This document shows, piece by piece, positions 1 through 14,200 of a stretch of DNA of 64,000 nucleotides (its first letter is position 1; every line of letters starts with the position of its first letter). Source of the stretch: Balanoglossus misakiensis (lineage: Eukaryota > Hemichordata); NCBI GenBank assembly GCA_040954595.2, contig CM082591.2, positions 10,974,001 to 11,038,000 of the forward strand, in the 5' to 3' direction. The position numbers were made by a program, and so were the translations under genes. The notes under the pieces were generated by a model. That model saw nothing but the letters and a program-made list of their open reading frames with translations. It had not been told where the DNA came from and searched no databases.

Positions 1-757
1 TTGTAAACAAACGAGGCCGTGTTTGGAAGCAACCATGGAAACTTTAGAACTATCCGTCGATCTACAGAGTCTAGAGGAAAACTTTCTTATGTGCATAGGT
101 ATATCATGTGTTCTGCGCATCACAACATAAGTTTGAAAACAATCGAGGCTGTGTTTGGAAGCAACCATGGAAACTTTAGAACTATCCGTCGATCTACAGA
201 GTCTATTGGAAAACTTTCTTATGCGCATAGGCCTATCATGTTTTCTGCGCATCACAACAGAATTCGGTAAACAAACGAGGCTGTGTTTGGAAGCAACCAT
301 GGAAACTTTACAACTATCCGTCGATCGACAGAGTCTAGTGGAAAACTTTCTTATCCTCATAGGGCTATCATGTGTTCTGCGCATCACAACATAATTTTGA
401 AAACAATCGAGGCTGTGTTTGGAAGCAACCATGGAAACTTTAGAACTATCCGTCGATCTACAGAGTCTATTGGAAAACTTTCTTATGCGCATAGGCCTAT
501 CATGTTTTCTGCGCATCACAACAGAATTCGGTAAATAAACGAGGGTGTGTTTGGAAGCAACCATGGAAACTTTACAACTATCCGTCGATCGACAGAGTCT
601 AGTGGAAAACTTTCTTATGCGCATAGACCTATCATGTGTTCTGCGCATCACAACAGAATTTTGTAAACAAACGAGGCCGTGTTTGGAAGCAACCATGGAA
701 ACTTTAGAACTATCCGTCGATCTACAGAGTCTAGAGGAAAACTTTCTTATCCTCATA

Positions 758-1418
758 TTATTATTAAATTAAATTGTTTAAAATGCGCTACACATACGTC
801 TCAGCGCTTTGTACATAGCTAAAAGAGTAGATTAAAAAATACAAGGCTGGTAAAAATAGTTAAAAGGACACAATCGAACACGTTACACATAAAACCGAGT
901 AAAAAGGTATGTTTTCAAATTACGCTTAAAAATATTGACATTTCTGGCGGTTTTGATATCAAGGGGTAAATTGTTCCATAAAATGGGCGCACAAACTGAA
1001 AAAGCTCTCTGTCTGTAGGTTTTGTTAAATTTACCATGAGGATGAGTTAAAAAGAATTGAACGCTCGAGCGCAGTTCTCGAGCTGGTACATATAAATGTA
1101 AAAGATCAGTCAAATAGGCAGGTGCCTTACCACTGATACATTTGAATGTGAGCAAGAGAATTTTAAAACTGATGCGGGCCTCTACCGGTAGCCAATGTAA
1201 ATCTTTGAGTATGGGTGTGATATGATCGGACTTGCGCGTACGAGTAACTAGCCTCGCCGCAGCATTCTGTAGAGACTGAAGTCGAGCTAGATGTCCCTTC
1301 GGGATACCAAATAAAAGACTATTACAGTAATCTAAATGAGACGTTACAAATGCATGAACTTGTTTCTCAGTTGTAGTTCTGTCAAGAAGATTACGAATTT
1401 TAGCTATTCTATGCAAAG
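758..1418 (-). mobile_element. 5'-truncated non-LTR retrotransposon (CR1/L2-like tail), copy 1
   Basis: A 661-bp insert interrupts the satellite. On the minus strand it encodes 177 residues (1,416 to 883) that include SHLDYCNSLLFGIP, LQNAAARLV, LHWLPVEARISFKILLLTFK and a closing FKRNLKTYLF. This is the conserved region after the polymerase core in CR1/L2/Jockey-type LINE ORF2 proteins, so the reverse transcriptase core and endonuclease are missing through 5' truncation. The 3' end lies at 758 and finishes in a short A/T-rich repeat, as non-LTR tails often do. The satellite resumes with CATA at 1,419-1,422, matching CATA at 754-757, a 4-bp target duplication. It cannot move by itself. Confidence 0.9.
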
Positions 1419-2346
1419 CATAGGCCTATCATGTGTTCTGCGCATCACAACAGAATTTTGTAAACAAACGAGGCTGTGTTTGGAAGCAACCATGGAAACT
1501 TTAGAACTATCCGTCGATCTACAGAGTCTAGTGGACAATTTTCTTATGCGCATAGACCTATCATGTGTTCTGCGCATCACAACAGAATTTTGTAAACAAA
1601 CGAGGCCGTGTTTGGAAGCAACCATGGAAACTTTAGAACTATCCGTCGATCTACAGAGTCTAGAGGAAAACTTTCTTATGTGCATAGGTATATCATGTGT
1701 TCTGCGCATCACAACATAAGTTTGAAAACAATCGAGGCTGTGTTTGGAAGCAACCATGGAAACTTTAGAACTATCCGTCGATCTACAGAGTCTATTGGAA
1801 AACTTTCTTATGCGCATAGGCCTATCATGTTTTCTGCGCATCACAACAGAATTCGGTAAACAAACGAGGCTGTGTTTGGAAGCAACCATGGAAACTTTAC
1901 AACTATCCGTCGATCGACAGAGTCTAGTGGAAAACTTTCTTATCCTCATAGGGCTATCATGTGTTCTGCGCATCACAACATAATTTTGAAAACAATCGAG
2001 GCTGTGTTTGGAAGCAACCATGGAAACTTTAGAAGTATCCGTCGATCTACAGAGTCTATTGGAAAACTTTCTTATGCGCATAGGCCTATCATGTTTTCTG
2101 CGCATCACAACAGAATTCGGTAAATAAACGAGGGTGTGTTTGGAAGCAACCATGGAAACTTTACAACTATCCGTCGATCGACAGAGTCTAGTGGAAAACT
2201 TTCTTATGCGCATAGACCTATCATGTGTTCTGCGCATCACAACAGAATTTTGTAAACAAACGAGGCCGTGTTTGGAAGCAACCATGGAAACTTTAGAACT
2301 ATCCGTCGATCTACAGAGTCTAGAGGAAAACTTTCTTATCCTCATA

Positions 2347-3007
2347 TTATTATTAAATTAAATTGTTTAAAATGCGCTACACATACGTCTCAGCGCTTTG
2401 TACATAGCTAAAAGAGTAGATTAAAAAATACAAGGCTGGTAAAAATAGTTAAAAGGACACAATCGAACACGTTACACATAAAACCGAGTAAAAAGGTATG
2501 TTTTCAAATTACGCTTAAAAATATTGACATTTCTGGCGGTTTTGATATCAAGGGGTAAATTGTTCCATAAAATGGGCGCACAAACTGAAAAAGCTCTCTG
2601 TCTGTAGGTTTTGTTAAATTTACCATGAGGATGAGTTAAAAAGAATTGAACGCTCGAGCGCAGTTCTCGAGCTGGTACATATAAATGTAAAAGATCAGTC
2701 AAATAGGCAGGTGCCTTACCACTGATACATTTGAATGTGAGCAAGAGAATTTTAAAACTGATGCGGGCCTCTACCGGTAGCCAATGTAAATCTTTGAGTA
2801 TGGGTGTGATATGATCGGACTTGCGCGTACGAGTAACTAGCCTCGCCGCAGCATTCTGTAGAGACTGAAGTCGAGCTAGATGTCCCTTCGGGATACCAAA
2901 TAAAAGACTATTACAGTAATCTAAATGAGACGTTACAAATGCATGAACTTGTTTCTCAGTTGTAGTTCTGTCAAGAAGATTACGAATTTTAGCTATTCTA
3001 TGCAAAG
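2347..3007 (-). mobile_element. Non-LTR retrotransposon tail, copy 2
   Basis: Same 661-bp insert, same junctions and same 177-residue minus-strand frame (3,005 to 2,472) as copy 1, offset by 1,589 bp, which is 665 plus seven satellite units. It arose by amplification with its host units, not by a separate insertion. Confidence 0.9.
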
Positions 3008-3539
3008 CATAGGCCTATCATGTGTTCTGCGCATCACAACAGAATTCGGTAAACAAACGAGGCTGTGTTTGGAAGCAACCATGGAAACTTTACAACTATC
3101 CGTCGATCGACAGAGTCTAGTGGAAAACTTTCTTATCCTCATAGGGCTATCATGTGTTCTGCGCATCACAACATAATTTTGAAAACAATCGAGGCTGTGT
3201 TTGGAAGCAACCATGGAAACTTTAGAACTATCCGTCGATCTACAGAGTCTATTGGAAAACTTTCTTATGCGCATAGGCCTATCATGTTTTCTGCGCATCA
3301 CAACAGAATTCGGTAAATAAACGAGGGTGTGTTTGGAAGCAACCATGGAAACTTTACAACTATCCGTCGATCGACAGAGTCTAGTGGAAAACTTTCTTAT
3401 GCGCATAGACCTATCATGTGTTCTGCGCATCACAACAGAATTTTGTAAACAAACGAGGCCGTGTTTGGAAGCAACCATGGAAACTTTAGAACTATCCGTC
3501 GATCTACAGAGTCTAGAGGAAAACTTTCTTATCCTCATA

Positions 3540-4200
3540 TTATTATTAAATTAAATTGTTTAAAATGCGCTACACATACGTCTCAGCGCTTTGTACATAG
3601 CTAAAAGAGTAGATTAAAAAATACAAGGCTGGTAAAAATAGTTAAAAGGACACAATCGAACACGTTACACATAAAACCGAGTAAAAAGGTATGTTTTCAA
3701 ATTACGCTTAAAAATATTGACATTTCTGGCGGTTTTGATATCAAGGGGTAAATTGTTCCATAAAATGGGCGCACAAACTGAAAAAGCTCTCTGTCTGTAG
3801 GTTTTGTTAAATTTACCATGAGGATGAGTTAAAAAGAATTGAACGCTCGAGCGCAGTTCTCGAGCTGGTACATATAAATGTAAAAGATCAGTCAAATAGG
3901 CAGGTGCCTTACCACTGATACATTTGAATGTGAGCAAGAGAATTTTAAAACTGATGCGGGCCTCTACCGGTAGCCAATGTAAATCTTTGAGTATGGGTGT
4001 GATATGATCGGACTTGCGCGTACGAGTAACTAGCCTCGCCGCAGCATTCTGTAGAGACTGAAGTCGAGCTAGATGTCCCTTCGGGATACCAAATAAAAGA
4101 CTATTACAGTAATCTAAATGAGACGTTACAAATGCATGAACTTGTTTCTCAGTTGTAGTTCTGTCAAGAAGATTACGAATTTTAGCTATTCTATGCAAAG
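3540..4200 (-). mobile_element. Non-LTR retrotransposon tail, copy 3
   Basis: Copy of the 661-bp insert with identical junctions and translation (4,198 to 3,665). It lies 1,193 bp after copy 2, i.e. 665 plus four satellite units. Confidence 0.9.
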
Positions 4201-4996
4201 CATAGGCCTATCATGTGTTCTGCGCATCACAACAGAATTTTGTAAACAAACGAGGCTGTGTTTGGAAGCAACCATGGAAACTTTAGAACTATCCGTCGAT
4301 CTACAGAGTCTAGTGGACAATTTTCTTATGCGCATAGACCTATCATGTGTTCTGCGCATCACAACAGAATTTTGTAAACAAACGAGGCCGTGTTTGGAAG
4401 CAACCATGGAAACTTTAGAACTATCCGTCGATCTACAGAGTCTAGAGGAAAACTTTCTTATGTGCATAGGTATATCATGTGTTCTGCGCATCACAACATA
4501 AGTTTGAAAACAATCGAGGCTGTGTTTGGAAGCAACCATGGAAACTTTAGAACTATCCGTCGATCTACAGAGTCTATTGGAAAACTTTCTTATGCGCATA
4601 GGCCTATCATGTTTTCTGCGCATCACAACAGAATTCGGTAAACAAACGAGGCTGTGTTTGGAAGCAACCATGGAAACTTTACAACTATCCGTCGATCGAC
4701 AGAGTCTAGTGGAAAACTTTCTTATCCTCATAGGGCTATCATGTGTTCTGCGCATCACAACATAATTTTGAAAACAATCGAGGCTGTGTTTGGAAGCAAC
4801 CATGGAAACTTTAGAACTATCCGTCGATCTACAGAGTCTATTGGAAAACTTTCTTATGCGCATAGGCCTATCATGTTTTCTGCGCATCACAACAGAATTC
4901 GGTAAATAAACGAGGGTGTGTTTGGAAGCAACCATGGAAACTTTAGAACTATCCGTCGATCTACAGAGTCTAGAGGAAAACTTTCTTATCCTCATA

Positions 4997-5657
4997 TTAT
5001 TATTAAATTAAATTGTTTAAAATGCGCTACACATACGTCTCAGCGCTTTGTACATAGCTAAAAGAGTAGATTAAAAAATACAAGGCTGGTAAAAATAGTT
5101 AAAAGGACACAATCGAACACGTTACACATAAAACCGAGTAAAAAGGTATGTTTTCAAATTACGCTTAAAAATATTGACATTTCTGGCGGTTTTGATATCA
5201 AGGGGTAAATTGTTCCATAAAATGGGCGCACAAACTGAAAAAGCTCTCTGTCTGTAGGTTTTGTTAAATTTACCATGAGGATGAGTTAAAAAGAATTGAA
5301 CGCTCGAGCGCAGTTCTCGAGCTGGTACATATAAATGTAAAAGATCAGTCAAATAGGCAGGTGCCTTACCACTGATACATTTGAATGTGAGCAAGAGAAT
5401 TTTAAAACTGATGCGGGCCTCTACCGGTAGCCAATGTAAATCTTTGAGTATGGGTGTGATATGATCGGACTTGCGCGTACGAGTAACTAGCCTCGCCGCA
5501 GCATTCTGTAGAGACTGAAGTCGAGCTAGATGTCCCTTCGGGATACCAAATAAAAGACTATTACAGTAATCTAAATGAGACGTTACAAATGCATGAACTT
5601 GTTTCTCAGTTGTAGTTCTGTCAAGAAGATTACGAATTTTAGCTATTCTATGCAAAG
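4997..5657 (-). mobile_element. Non-LTR retrotransposon tail, copy 4
   Basis: Copy of the 661-bp insert (frame 5,655 to 5,122), 1,457 bp after copy 3, i.e. 665 plus six satellite units. Confidence 0.9.
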
Positions 5658-7967
5658 CATAGGCCTATCATGTGTTCTGCGCATCACAACAGAATTTTGT
5701 AAACAAACGAGGCTGTGTTTGGAAGCAACCATGGAAACTTTAGAACTATCCGTCGATCTACAGAGTCTAGTGGACAATTTTCTTATGCGCATAGACCTAT
5801 CATGTGTTCTGCGCATCACAACAGAATTTTGTAAACAAACGAGGCCGTGTTTGGAAGCAACCATGGGAACTTTAGAACTATCCGTCGATCTATAGAGTCC
5901 AGTGGAAAACTGTCTTATCCTCATAGGGCTATCATGTGTTCTGCGCATCACAACAGAATTTTGTAAACAAACGAGGGTGTGTTTGGAAGCAACCATGGAA
6001 ACTTTAGAACTATCCGTCGATCTACAGAGTCTAGTGGAAAACTTTCTTATGCGCATAGACCTATCATGTGTTCTGCGCATCACAACAGAATTTTGTAAAC
6101 AAACGAGGCTGTGTTTGGAAGCAACAATGGAAACTTTAGAACTATCCGTCGATCTACAGAGTCTAGTGGAAAACTTTCTTATGCGCATAGACCTATCATG
6201 TGTTCTGCGCATCACAACAGAATTTTGTAAACAAACGAGGCTGTGTTTGGAAGCAAACATGGAAACTTTAGAACTATCCGTCGATCTACAGAGTCTAGTG
6301 GAAAACTTTCTTATGCGCATAGGCCTATCATGTTTTCTGCGCATCACAACAGAATTTTGTAAACAAACGAGGCTGTGTTTGGAAGCAACCATGGAAACTT
6401 TACAACTATCCGTCGATCTACAGAGTCTAGTGGAAAATTTTCTTATGCGCATAGACCTATCATGTGTTCTGCGCATCACAACAGAATTTTGTAAACAAAC
6501 GAGGCTGTGTTTGGAAGCAACCATGGAAACTTTACAACTATCCGTCGATCTACAGAGTCTAGTGGAAAACTTTCTGATGCGCATAGACCTATCATGTGTT
6601 CTGCGCATCACAACAGAATTTTGTAAACAAACGAGGCTGTGTTTGGAAGCAACCATGGAAACTTTACAACTATCCGTCGATCTACAGAGTCTAGTGGAAA
6701 ACTTTCTTATCCTCATAGGGCTATCATGTGTTCTGCGCATCACAACAGAATTTTGTAAACAAACGAGGCTGTGTTTGGAAGCAACAATGGAAACTTTAGA
6801 ACTATCCGTCGATCTACAGAGTCTAGTGGAAAACTTTCTTATGCGCATAGACCTATCATGTGTTCTGCGCATCACAACAGAATTTTGTAAACAAACGAGG
6901 CTGTGTTTGGAAGCAACCATGGAAACTTTAGAACTATCCGTCGATCTACAGAGTCTAGTGGAAAACTTTCTTATGCGCATAGGCCTATCATGTGCTCTGC
7001 GCATCACAACTGATTTCCTTAAATAACCGAGGCTGTGTTTGGAAGCATCCATGGAAATTTTAGAACTATCCGTCGATCTACCGAGTCTATCAGAAAACTT
7101 TCTCATGCGCATAGGTCTATCGTGTGTTCTGCACATCACAACAGAGTCTAGTGGAAAACTTTCTTATGCGCATAGGCCTATCTATGTGTTCTGCGCATCA
7201 CAACAGATTTCCTTAAATAAACGAGGCTGTGTTTAGAAGCATCCATGGAAATTTTAGAACTATCCGTCGATCTACAGAGTCTAGTGGAAAACGTTCTTAT
7301 GTGCATAGGTCTATCATGTGTTCTGCGCATCACAACATAATTTTGAAAACAATCGAGGCTGTGTTTGGAAGCAACCATGGAAACTTTAGAACTATCCGTC
7401 GATCTACAGAGTCTATTGGAAAACTTTCTTATGCGCATAGGCCTATCATGTTTTCTGCGCATCACAACAGAATTCGGTAAACAAACGAGGCTGTGTTTGG
7501 AAGCAACCATGGAAACTTTACAACTATCCGTCGATCGACAGAGTCTAGTGGAAAACTTTCTTATCCTCATAGGGCTATCATGTGTTCTGCGCATCACAAC
7601 ATAATTTTGAAAACAATCGAGGCTGTGTTTGGAAGCAACCATGGAAACTTTAGAACTATCCGTCGATCTACAGAGTCTATTGGAAAACTTTCTTATGCGC
7701 ATAGGCCTATCATGTTTTCTGCGCATCACAACAGAATTCGGTAAATAAACGAGGGTGTGTTTGGAAGCAACCATGGAAACTTTACAACTATCCGTCGATC
7801 GACAGAGTCTAGTGGAAAACTTTCTTATGCGCATAGACCTATCATGTGTTCTGCGCATCACAACAGAATTTTGTAAACAAACGAGGCCGTGTTTGGAAGC
7901 AACCATGGAAACTTTAGAACTATCCGTCGATCTACAGAGTCTAGAGGAAAACTTTCTTATCCTCATA

Positions 7968-8628
7968 TTATTATTAAATTAAATTGTTTAAAATGCGCTA
8001 CACATACGTCTCAGCGCTTTGTACATAGCTAAAAGAGTAGATTAAAAAATACAAGGCTGGTAAAAATAGTTAAAAGGACACAATCGAACACGTTACACAT
8101 AAAACCGAGTAAAAAGGTATGTTTTCAAATTACGCTTAAAAATATTGACATTTCTGGCGGTTTTGATATCAAGGGGTAAATTGTTCCATAAAATGGGCGC
8201 ACAAACTGAAAAAGCTCTCTGTCTGTAGGTTTTGTTAAATTTACCATGAGGATGAGTTAAAAAGAATTGAACGCTCGAGCGCAGTTCTCGAGCTGGTACA
8301 TATAAATGTAAAAGATCAGTCAAATAGGCAGGTGCCTTACCACTGATACATTTGAATGTGAGCAAGAGAATTTTAAAACTGATGCGGGCCTCTACCGGTA
8401 GCCAATGTAAATCTTTGAGTATGGGTGTGATATGATCGGACTTGCGCGTACGAGTAACTAGCCTCGCCGCAGCATTCTGTAGAGACTGAAGTCGAGCTAG
8501 ATGTCCCTTCGGGATACCAAATAAAAGACTATTACAGTAATCTAAATGAGACGTTACAAATGCATGAACTTGTTTCTCAGTTGTAGTTCTGTCAAGAAGA
8601 TTACGAATTTTAGCTATTCTATGCAAAG
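7968..8628 (-). mobile_element. Non-LTR retrotransposon tail, copy 5
   Basis: Copy of the 661-bp insert (frame 8,626 to 8,093). It lies 2,971 bp after copy 4, i.e. 665 plus seventeen satellite units plus the 62-bp partial unit at 7,139-7,200. Confidence 0.9.
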
Positions 8629-10542
8629 CATAGGCCTATCATGTGTTCTGCGCATCACAACAGAATTTTGTAAACAAACGAGGCTGTGTTTGGAAGCAAC
8701 CATGGAAACTTTAGAACTATCCGTCGATCTACAGAGTCTAGTGGACAATTTTCTTATGCGCATAGACCTATCATGTGTTCTGCGCATCACAACAGAATTT
8801 TGTAAACAAACGAGGCCGTGTTTGGAAGCAACCATGGGAACTTTAGAACTATCCGTCGATCTATAGAGTCCAGTGGAAAACTGTCTTATCCTCATAGGGC
8901 TATCATGTGTTCTGCGCATCACAACAGAATTTTGTAAACAAACGAGGGTGTGTTTGGAAGCAACCATGGAAACTTTAGAACTATCCGTCGATCTACAGAG
9001 TCTAGTGGAAAACTTTCTTATGCGCATAGACCTATCATGTGTTCTGCGCATCACAACAGAATTTTGTAAACAAACGAGGCTGTGTTTGGAAGCAACAATG
9101 GAAACTTTAGAACTATCCGTCGATCTACAGAGTCTAGTGGAAAACTTTCTTATGCGCATAGACCTATCATGTGTTCTGCGCATCACAACAGAATTTTGTA
9201 AACAAACGAGGCTGTGTTTGGAAGCAAACATGGAAACTTTAGAACTATCCGTCGATCTACAGAGTCTAGTGGAAAACTTTCTTATGCGCATAGGCCTATC
9301 ATGTTTTCTGCGCATCACAACAGAATTCGGTAAATAAACGAGGGTGTGTTTGGAAGCAACCATGGAAACTTTAGAACTATCCGTCGATCGACAGAGTCTA
9401 GTGGAAAACTTTCTTATGCGCATAGACCTATCATGTGTTCTGCGCATCACAACAGAATTTTGTAAACAAACGAGGCTGTGTTTGGAAGCAACCATGGAAA
9501 CTTTAGAACTATCCGTCGATCTACAGAGTCTAGTGGAAAACTTTCTTATGCGCATAGGCCTATCATGTGCTCTGCGCATCACAACTGATTTCCTTAAATA
9601 ACCGAGGCTGTGTTTGGAAGCATCCATGGAAATTTTAGAACTATCCGTCGATCTACCGAGTCTATCAGAAAACTTTCTCATGCGCATAGGTCTATCGTGT
9701 GTTCTGCACATCACAACAGAGTCTAGTGGAAAACTTTCTTATGCGCATAGGCCTATCTATGTGTTCTGCGCATCACAACAGATTTCCTTAAATAAACGAG
9801 GCTGTGTTTAGAAGCATCCATGGAAATTTTAGAACTATCCGTCGATCTACAGAGTCTAGTGGAAAACGTTCTTATGTGCATAGGTCTATCATGTGTTCTG
9901 CGCATCACAACATAATTTTGAAAACAATCGAGGCTGTGTTTGGAAGCAACCATGGAAACTTTAGAACTATCCGTCGATCTACAGAGTCTATTGGAAAACT
10001 TTCTTATGCGCATAGGCCTATCATGTTTTCTGCGCATCACAACAGAATTCGGTAAACAAACGAGGCTGTGTTTGGAAGCAACCATGGAAACTTTACAACT
10101 ATCCGTCGATCGACAGAGTCTAGTGGAAAACTTTCTTATCCTCATAGGGCTATCATGTGTTCTGCGCATCACAACATAATTTTGAAAACAATCGAGGCTG
10201 TGTTTGGAAGCAACCATGGAAACTTTAGAACTATCCGTCGATCTACAGAGTCTATTGGAAAACTTTCTTATGCGCATAGGCCTATCATGTTTTCTGCGCA
10301 TCACAACAGAATTCGGTAAATAAACGAGGGTGTGTTTGGAAGCAACCATGGAAACTTTACAACTATCCGTCGATCGACAGAGTCTAGTGGAAAACTTTCT
10401 TATGCGCATAGACCTATCATGTGTTCTGCGCATCACAACAGAATTCTGTAAACAAACGAGGCCGTGTTTGGAAGCAACCATGGAAACTTTAGAACTATCC
10501 GTCGATCTACAGAGTCTAGAGGAAAACTTTCTTATCCTCATA

Positions 10543-11203
10543 TTATTATTAAATTAAATTGTTTAAAATGCGCTACACATACGTCTCAGCGCTTTGTACA
10601 TAGCTAAAAGAGTAGATTAAAAAATACAAGGCTGGTAAAAATAGTTAAAAGGACACAATCGAACACGTTACACATAAAACCGAGTAAAAAGGTATGTTTT
10701 CAAATTACGCTTAAAAATATTGACATTTCTGGCGGTTTTGATATCAAGGGGTAAATTGTTCCATAAAATGGGCGCACAAACTGAAAAAGCTCTCTGTCTG
10801 TAGGTTTTGTTAAATTTACCATGAGGATGAGTTAAAAAGAATTGAACGCTCGAGCGCAGTTCTCGAGCTGGTACATATAAATGTAAAAGATCAGTCAAAT
10901 AGGCAGGTGCCTTACCACTGATACATTTGAATGTGAGCAAGAGAATTTTAAAACTGATGCGGGCCTCTACCGGTAGCCAATGTAAATCTTTGAGTATGGG
11001 TGTGATATGATCGGACTTGCGCGTACGAGTAACTAGCCTCGCCGCAGCATTCTGTAGAGACTGAAGTCGAGCTAGATGTCCCTTCGGGATACCAAATAAA
11101 AGACTATTACAGTAATCTAAATGAGACGTTACAAATGCATGAACTTGTTTCTCAGTTGTAGTTCTGTCAAGAAGATTACGAATTTTAGCTATTCTATGCA
11201 AAG
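10543..11203 (-). mobile_element. Non-LTR retrotransposon tail, copy 6
   Basis: Last copy of the 661-bp insert (frame 11,201 to 10,668), 2,575 bp after copy 5. The satellite to its right (11,207-29,043) has no further insert. Confidence 0.9.
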
Positions 11204-14200
11204 CATAGGCCTATCATGTGTTCTGCGCATCACAACAGAATTTTGTAAACAAACGAGGCTGTGTTTGGAAGCAACCATGGAAACTTTAGAACTATCCGTC
11301 GATCTACAGAGTCTAGTGGACAATTTTCTTATGCGCATAGACCTATCATGTGTTCTGCGCATCACAACAGAATTTTGTAAACAAACGAGGCCGTGTTTGG
11401 AAGCAACCATGGGAACTTTAGAACTATCCGTCGATCTATAGAGTCCAGTGGAAAACTGTCTTATCCTCATAGGGCTATCATGTGTTCTGCGCATCACAAC
11501 AGAATTTTGTAAACAAACGAGGGTGTGTTTGGAAGCAACCATGGAAACTTTAGAACTATCCGTCGATCTACAGAGTCTAGTGGAAAACTTTCTTATGCGC
11601 ATAGACCTATCATGTGTTCTGCGCATCACAACAGAATTTTGTAAACAAACGAGGCTGTGTTTGGAAGCAACAATGGAAACTTTAGAACTATCCGTCGATC
11701 TACAGAGTCTAGTGGAAAACTTTCTTATGCGCATAGACCTATCATGTGTTCTGCGCATCACAACAGAATTTTGTAAACAAACGAGGCTGTGTTTGGAAGC
11801 AAACATGGAAACTTTAGAACTATCCGTCGATCTACAGAGTCTAGTGGAAAACTTTCTTATGCGCATAGGCCTATCATGTTTTCTGCGCATCACAACAGAA
11901 TTCGGTAAATAAACGAGGGTGTGTTTGGAAGCAACCATGGAAACTTTAGAACTATCCGTCGATCGACAGAGTCTAGTGGAAAACTTTCTTATGCGCATAG
12001 ACCTATCATGTGTTCTGCGCATCACAACAGAATTTTGTAAACAAACGAGGCTGTGTTTGGAAGCAACCATGGAAACTTTACAACTATCCGTCGATCTATA
12101 GAGTCCAGTGGAAAACTTTCTTATCCTCATAGGGCTATCATGTGTTCTGCGCATCACAACAGAATTTTGTAAACAAACGAGGCTGTGTTTTGAAGCAACC
12201 ATGGAAACTTTAGAACTATCCGTCGATCTACAGAGTCTAATGGAAAACTTTCTTATGCGCATTGACCTATCATGTGTTCTGCGCATCACAACAGAATTTT
12301 GTAAACAAACGAGGCTGTGTTTGGAAGCAAACATGGAAACTTTAGAACTATCCGTCGATCTACAGAGTCTAGTGGAAAACTTTCTTATGCGCATAGGCCT
12401 ATCATGTTTTCTGCGCATCACAACAGAATTCGGTAAATAAACGAGGGTGTGTTTGGAAGCAACCATGGAAACTTTAGAACTATCCGTCGATCGACAGAGT
12501 CTAGTGGAAAACTTTCTTATGCGCATAGACCTATCATGTGTTCTGCGCATCACAACAGAATTTTGTAAACAAACGAGGCTGTGTTTGGAAGCAACCATGG
12601 AAACTTTACAACTATCCGTCGATCTATAGAGTCCAGTGGAAAACTTTCTTATCCTCATAGGGCTATCATGTGTTCTGCGCATCACAACAGAATTTTGTAA
12701 ACAAACGAGGCTGTGTTTGGAAGCAACAATGGAAACTTTAGAACTATCCGTCGATCTACAGAGTCTAGTGGAAAACTTTCTTATGCGCATAGACCTATCT
12801 GTTCTGCGCATCACAACAGAATTTTGTAAACAAACGAGGCTGTGTTTGGAAGCAAACATGGAAACTTTAGAACTATCCGTCGATCTGCAGAGTCTAGTGG
12901 AAAACTTTCTTATGCGCATAGACCTATCATGTGTTCTGCGCATCACAACAGAATTTTGTAAACAAACGAGGCTGTGTTTGGAAGCAACCATGGAAACTTT
13001 AGAACTATCCGTCGATCTACAGAGTCTAGTGGAAAACTTTCTTATGCGCATAGACCTATCATGTGCTCTGCGCATCACAACTGATTTCCTTAAATAACCG
13101 AGGCTGTGTTTGGAAGCATCCATGGAAATTTTAGAACTATCCGTCGATCTACCGAGTCTATCAGAAAACTTTCTCATGCGCATAGGTCTATCGTGTGTTC
13201 TGCGCATCACAACAGATTTCCTCAAATAAACGAGGCTGTGTTTGGAAGCAACCATGGAAATTTTAGAACTATCCGTCGATCTACAGAGTCTAGTGGAAAA
13301 CTTTCTTATGCGCATAGGCCTATCATGTTTTCTGCGCATCACAACAGAATTCGGTAAATAAACGAGGGTGTGTTTGGAAGCAACCATGGAAACTTTAGAA
13401 CTATCCGTCGATCGACAGAGTCTAGTGGAAAACTTTCTTATGCGCATAGACCTATCATGTGTTCTGCGCATCACAACAGAATTTTGTAAACAAACGAGGC
13501 TGTGTTTGGAAGCAACCATGGAAACTTTACAACTATCCGTCGATCTATAGAGTCCAGTGGAAAACTTTCTTATCCTCATAGGGCTATCATGTGTTCTGCG
13601 CATCACAACAGAATTTTGTAAACAAACGAGGCTTTGTTTTGAAGCAACCATGGAAACTTTAGAACCATCCGTCGATCTACAGAGTCTAATGGAAAACTTT
13701 CTTATGCGCATAGACCTATCATGTGTTCTGCGCATCACAACAGAATTTTGTAAACAAACGAGGCTGTGTTTGGAAGCAAACATGGAAACTTTAGAACTAT
13801 CCGTCGATCTACAGAGTCTAGTGGAAAACTTTCTTATGCGCATAGGCCTATCATGTTTTCTGCGCATCACAACAGAATTCGGTAAATAAACGAGGCTGTG
13901 TTTTGAAGCAACCATGGAAACTTTAGAACCATCCGTCGATCTACAGAGTCTAATGGAAAACTTTCTTATGCGCATAGACCTATCATGTGTTCTGCGCATC
14001 ACAACAGAATTTTGTAAACAAACGAGGCTGTGTTTGGAAGCAAACATGGAAACTTTAGAACTATCCGTCGATCTACAGAGTCTAGTGGAAAACTTTCTTA
14101 TGCGCATAGGCCTATCATGTGCTCTGCGCATCACAACTGATTTCCGTAAATAACCGAGGCTGTGTTTGGAAGCATCCATGGAAATTTTAGAACTATCCGT

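Noticed and set aside
883-1416. 177-aa frame as a functional gene
   Set aside because: It is the truncated tail of a LINE protein without the polymerase core; all six copies are passengers of the satellite.
5902-7026. 374-codon plus-strand frame as a gene
   Set aside because: It is pure satellite, opposite the longer minus frame, and sister units carry stops in the same frame.
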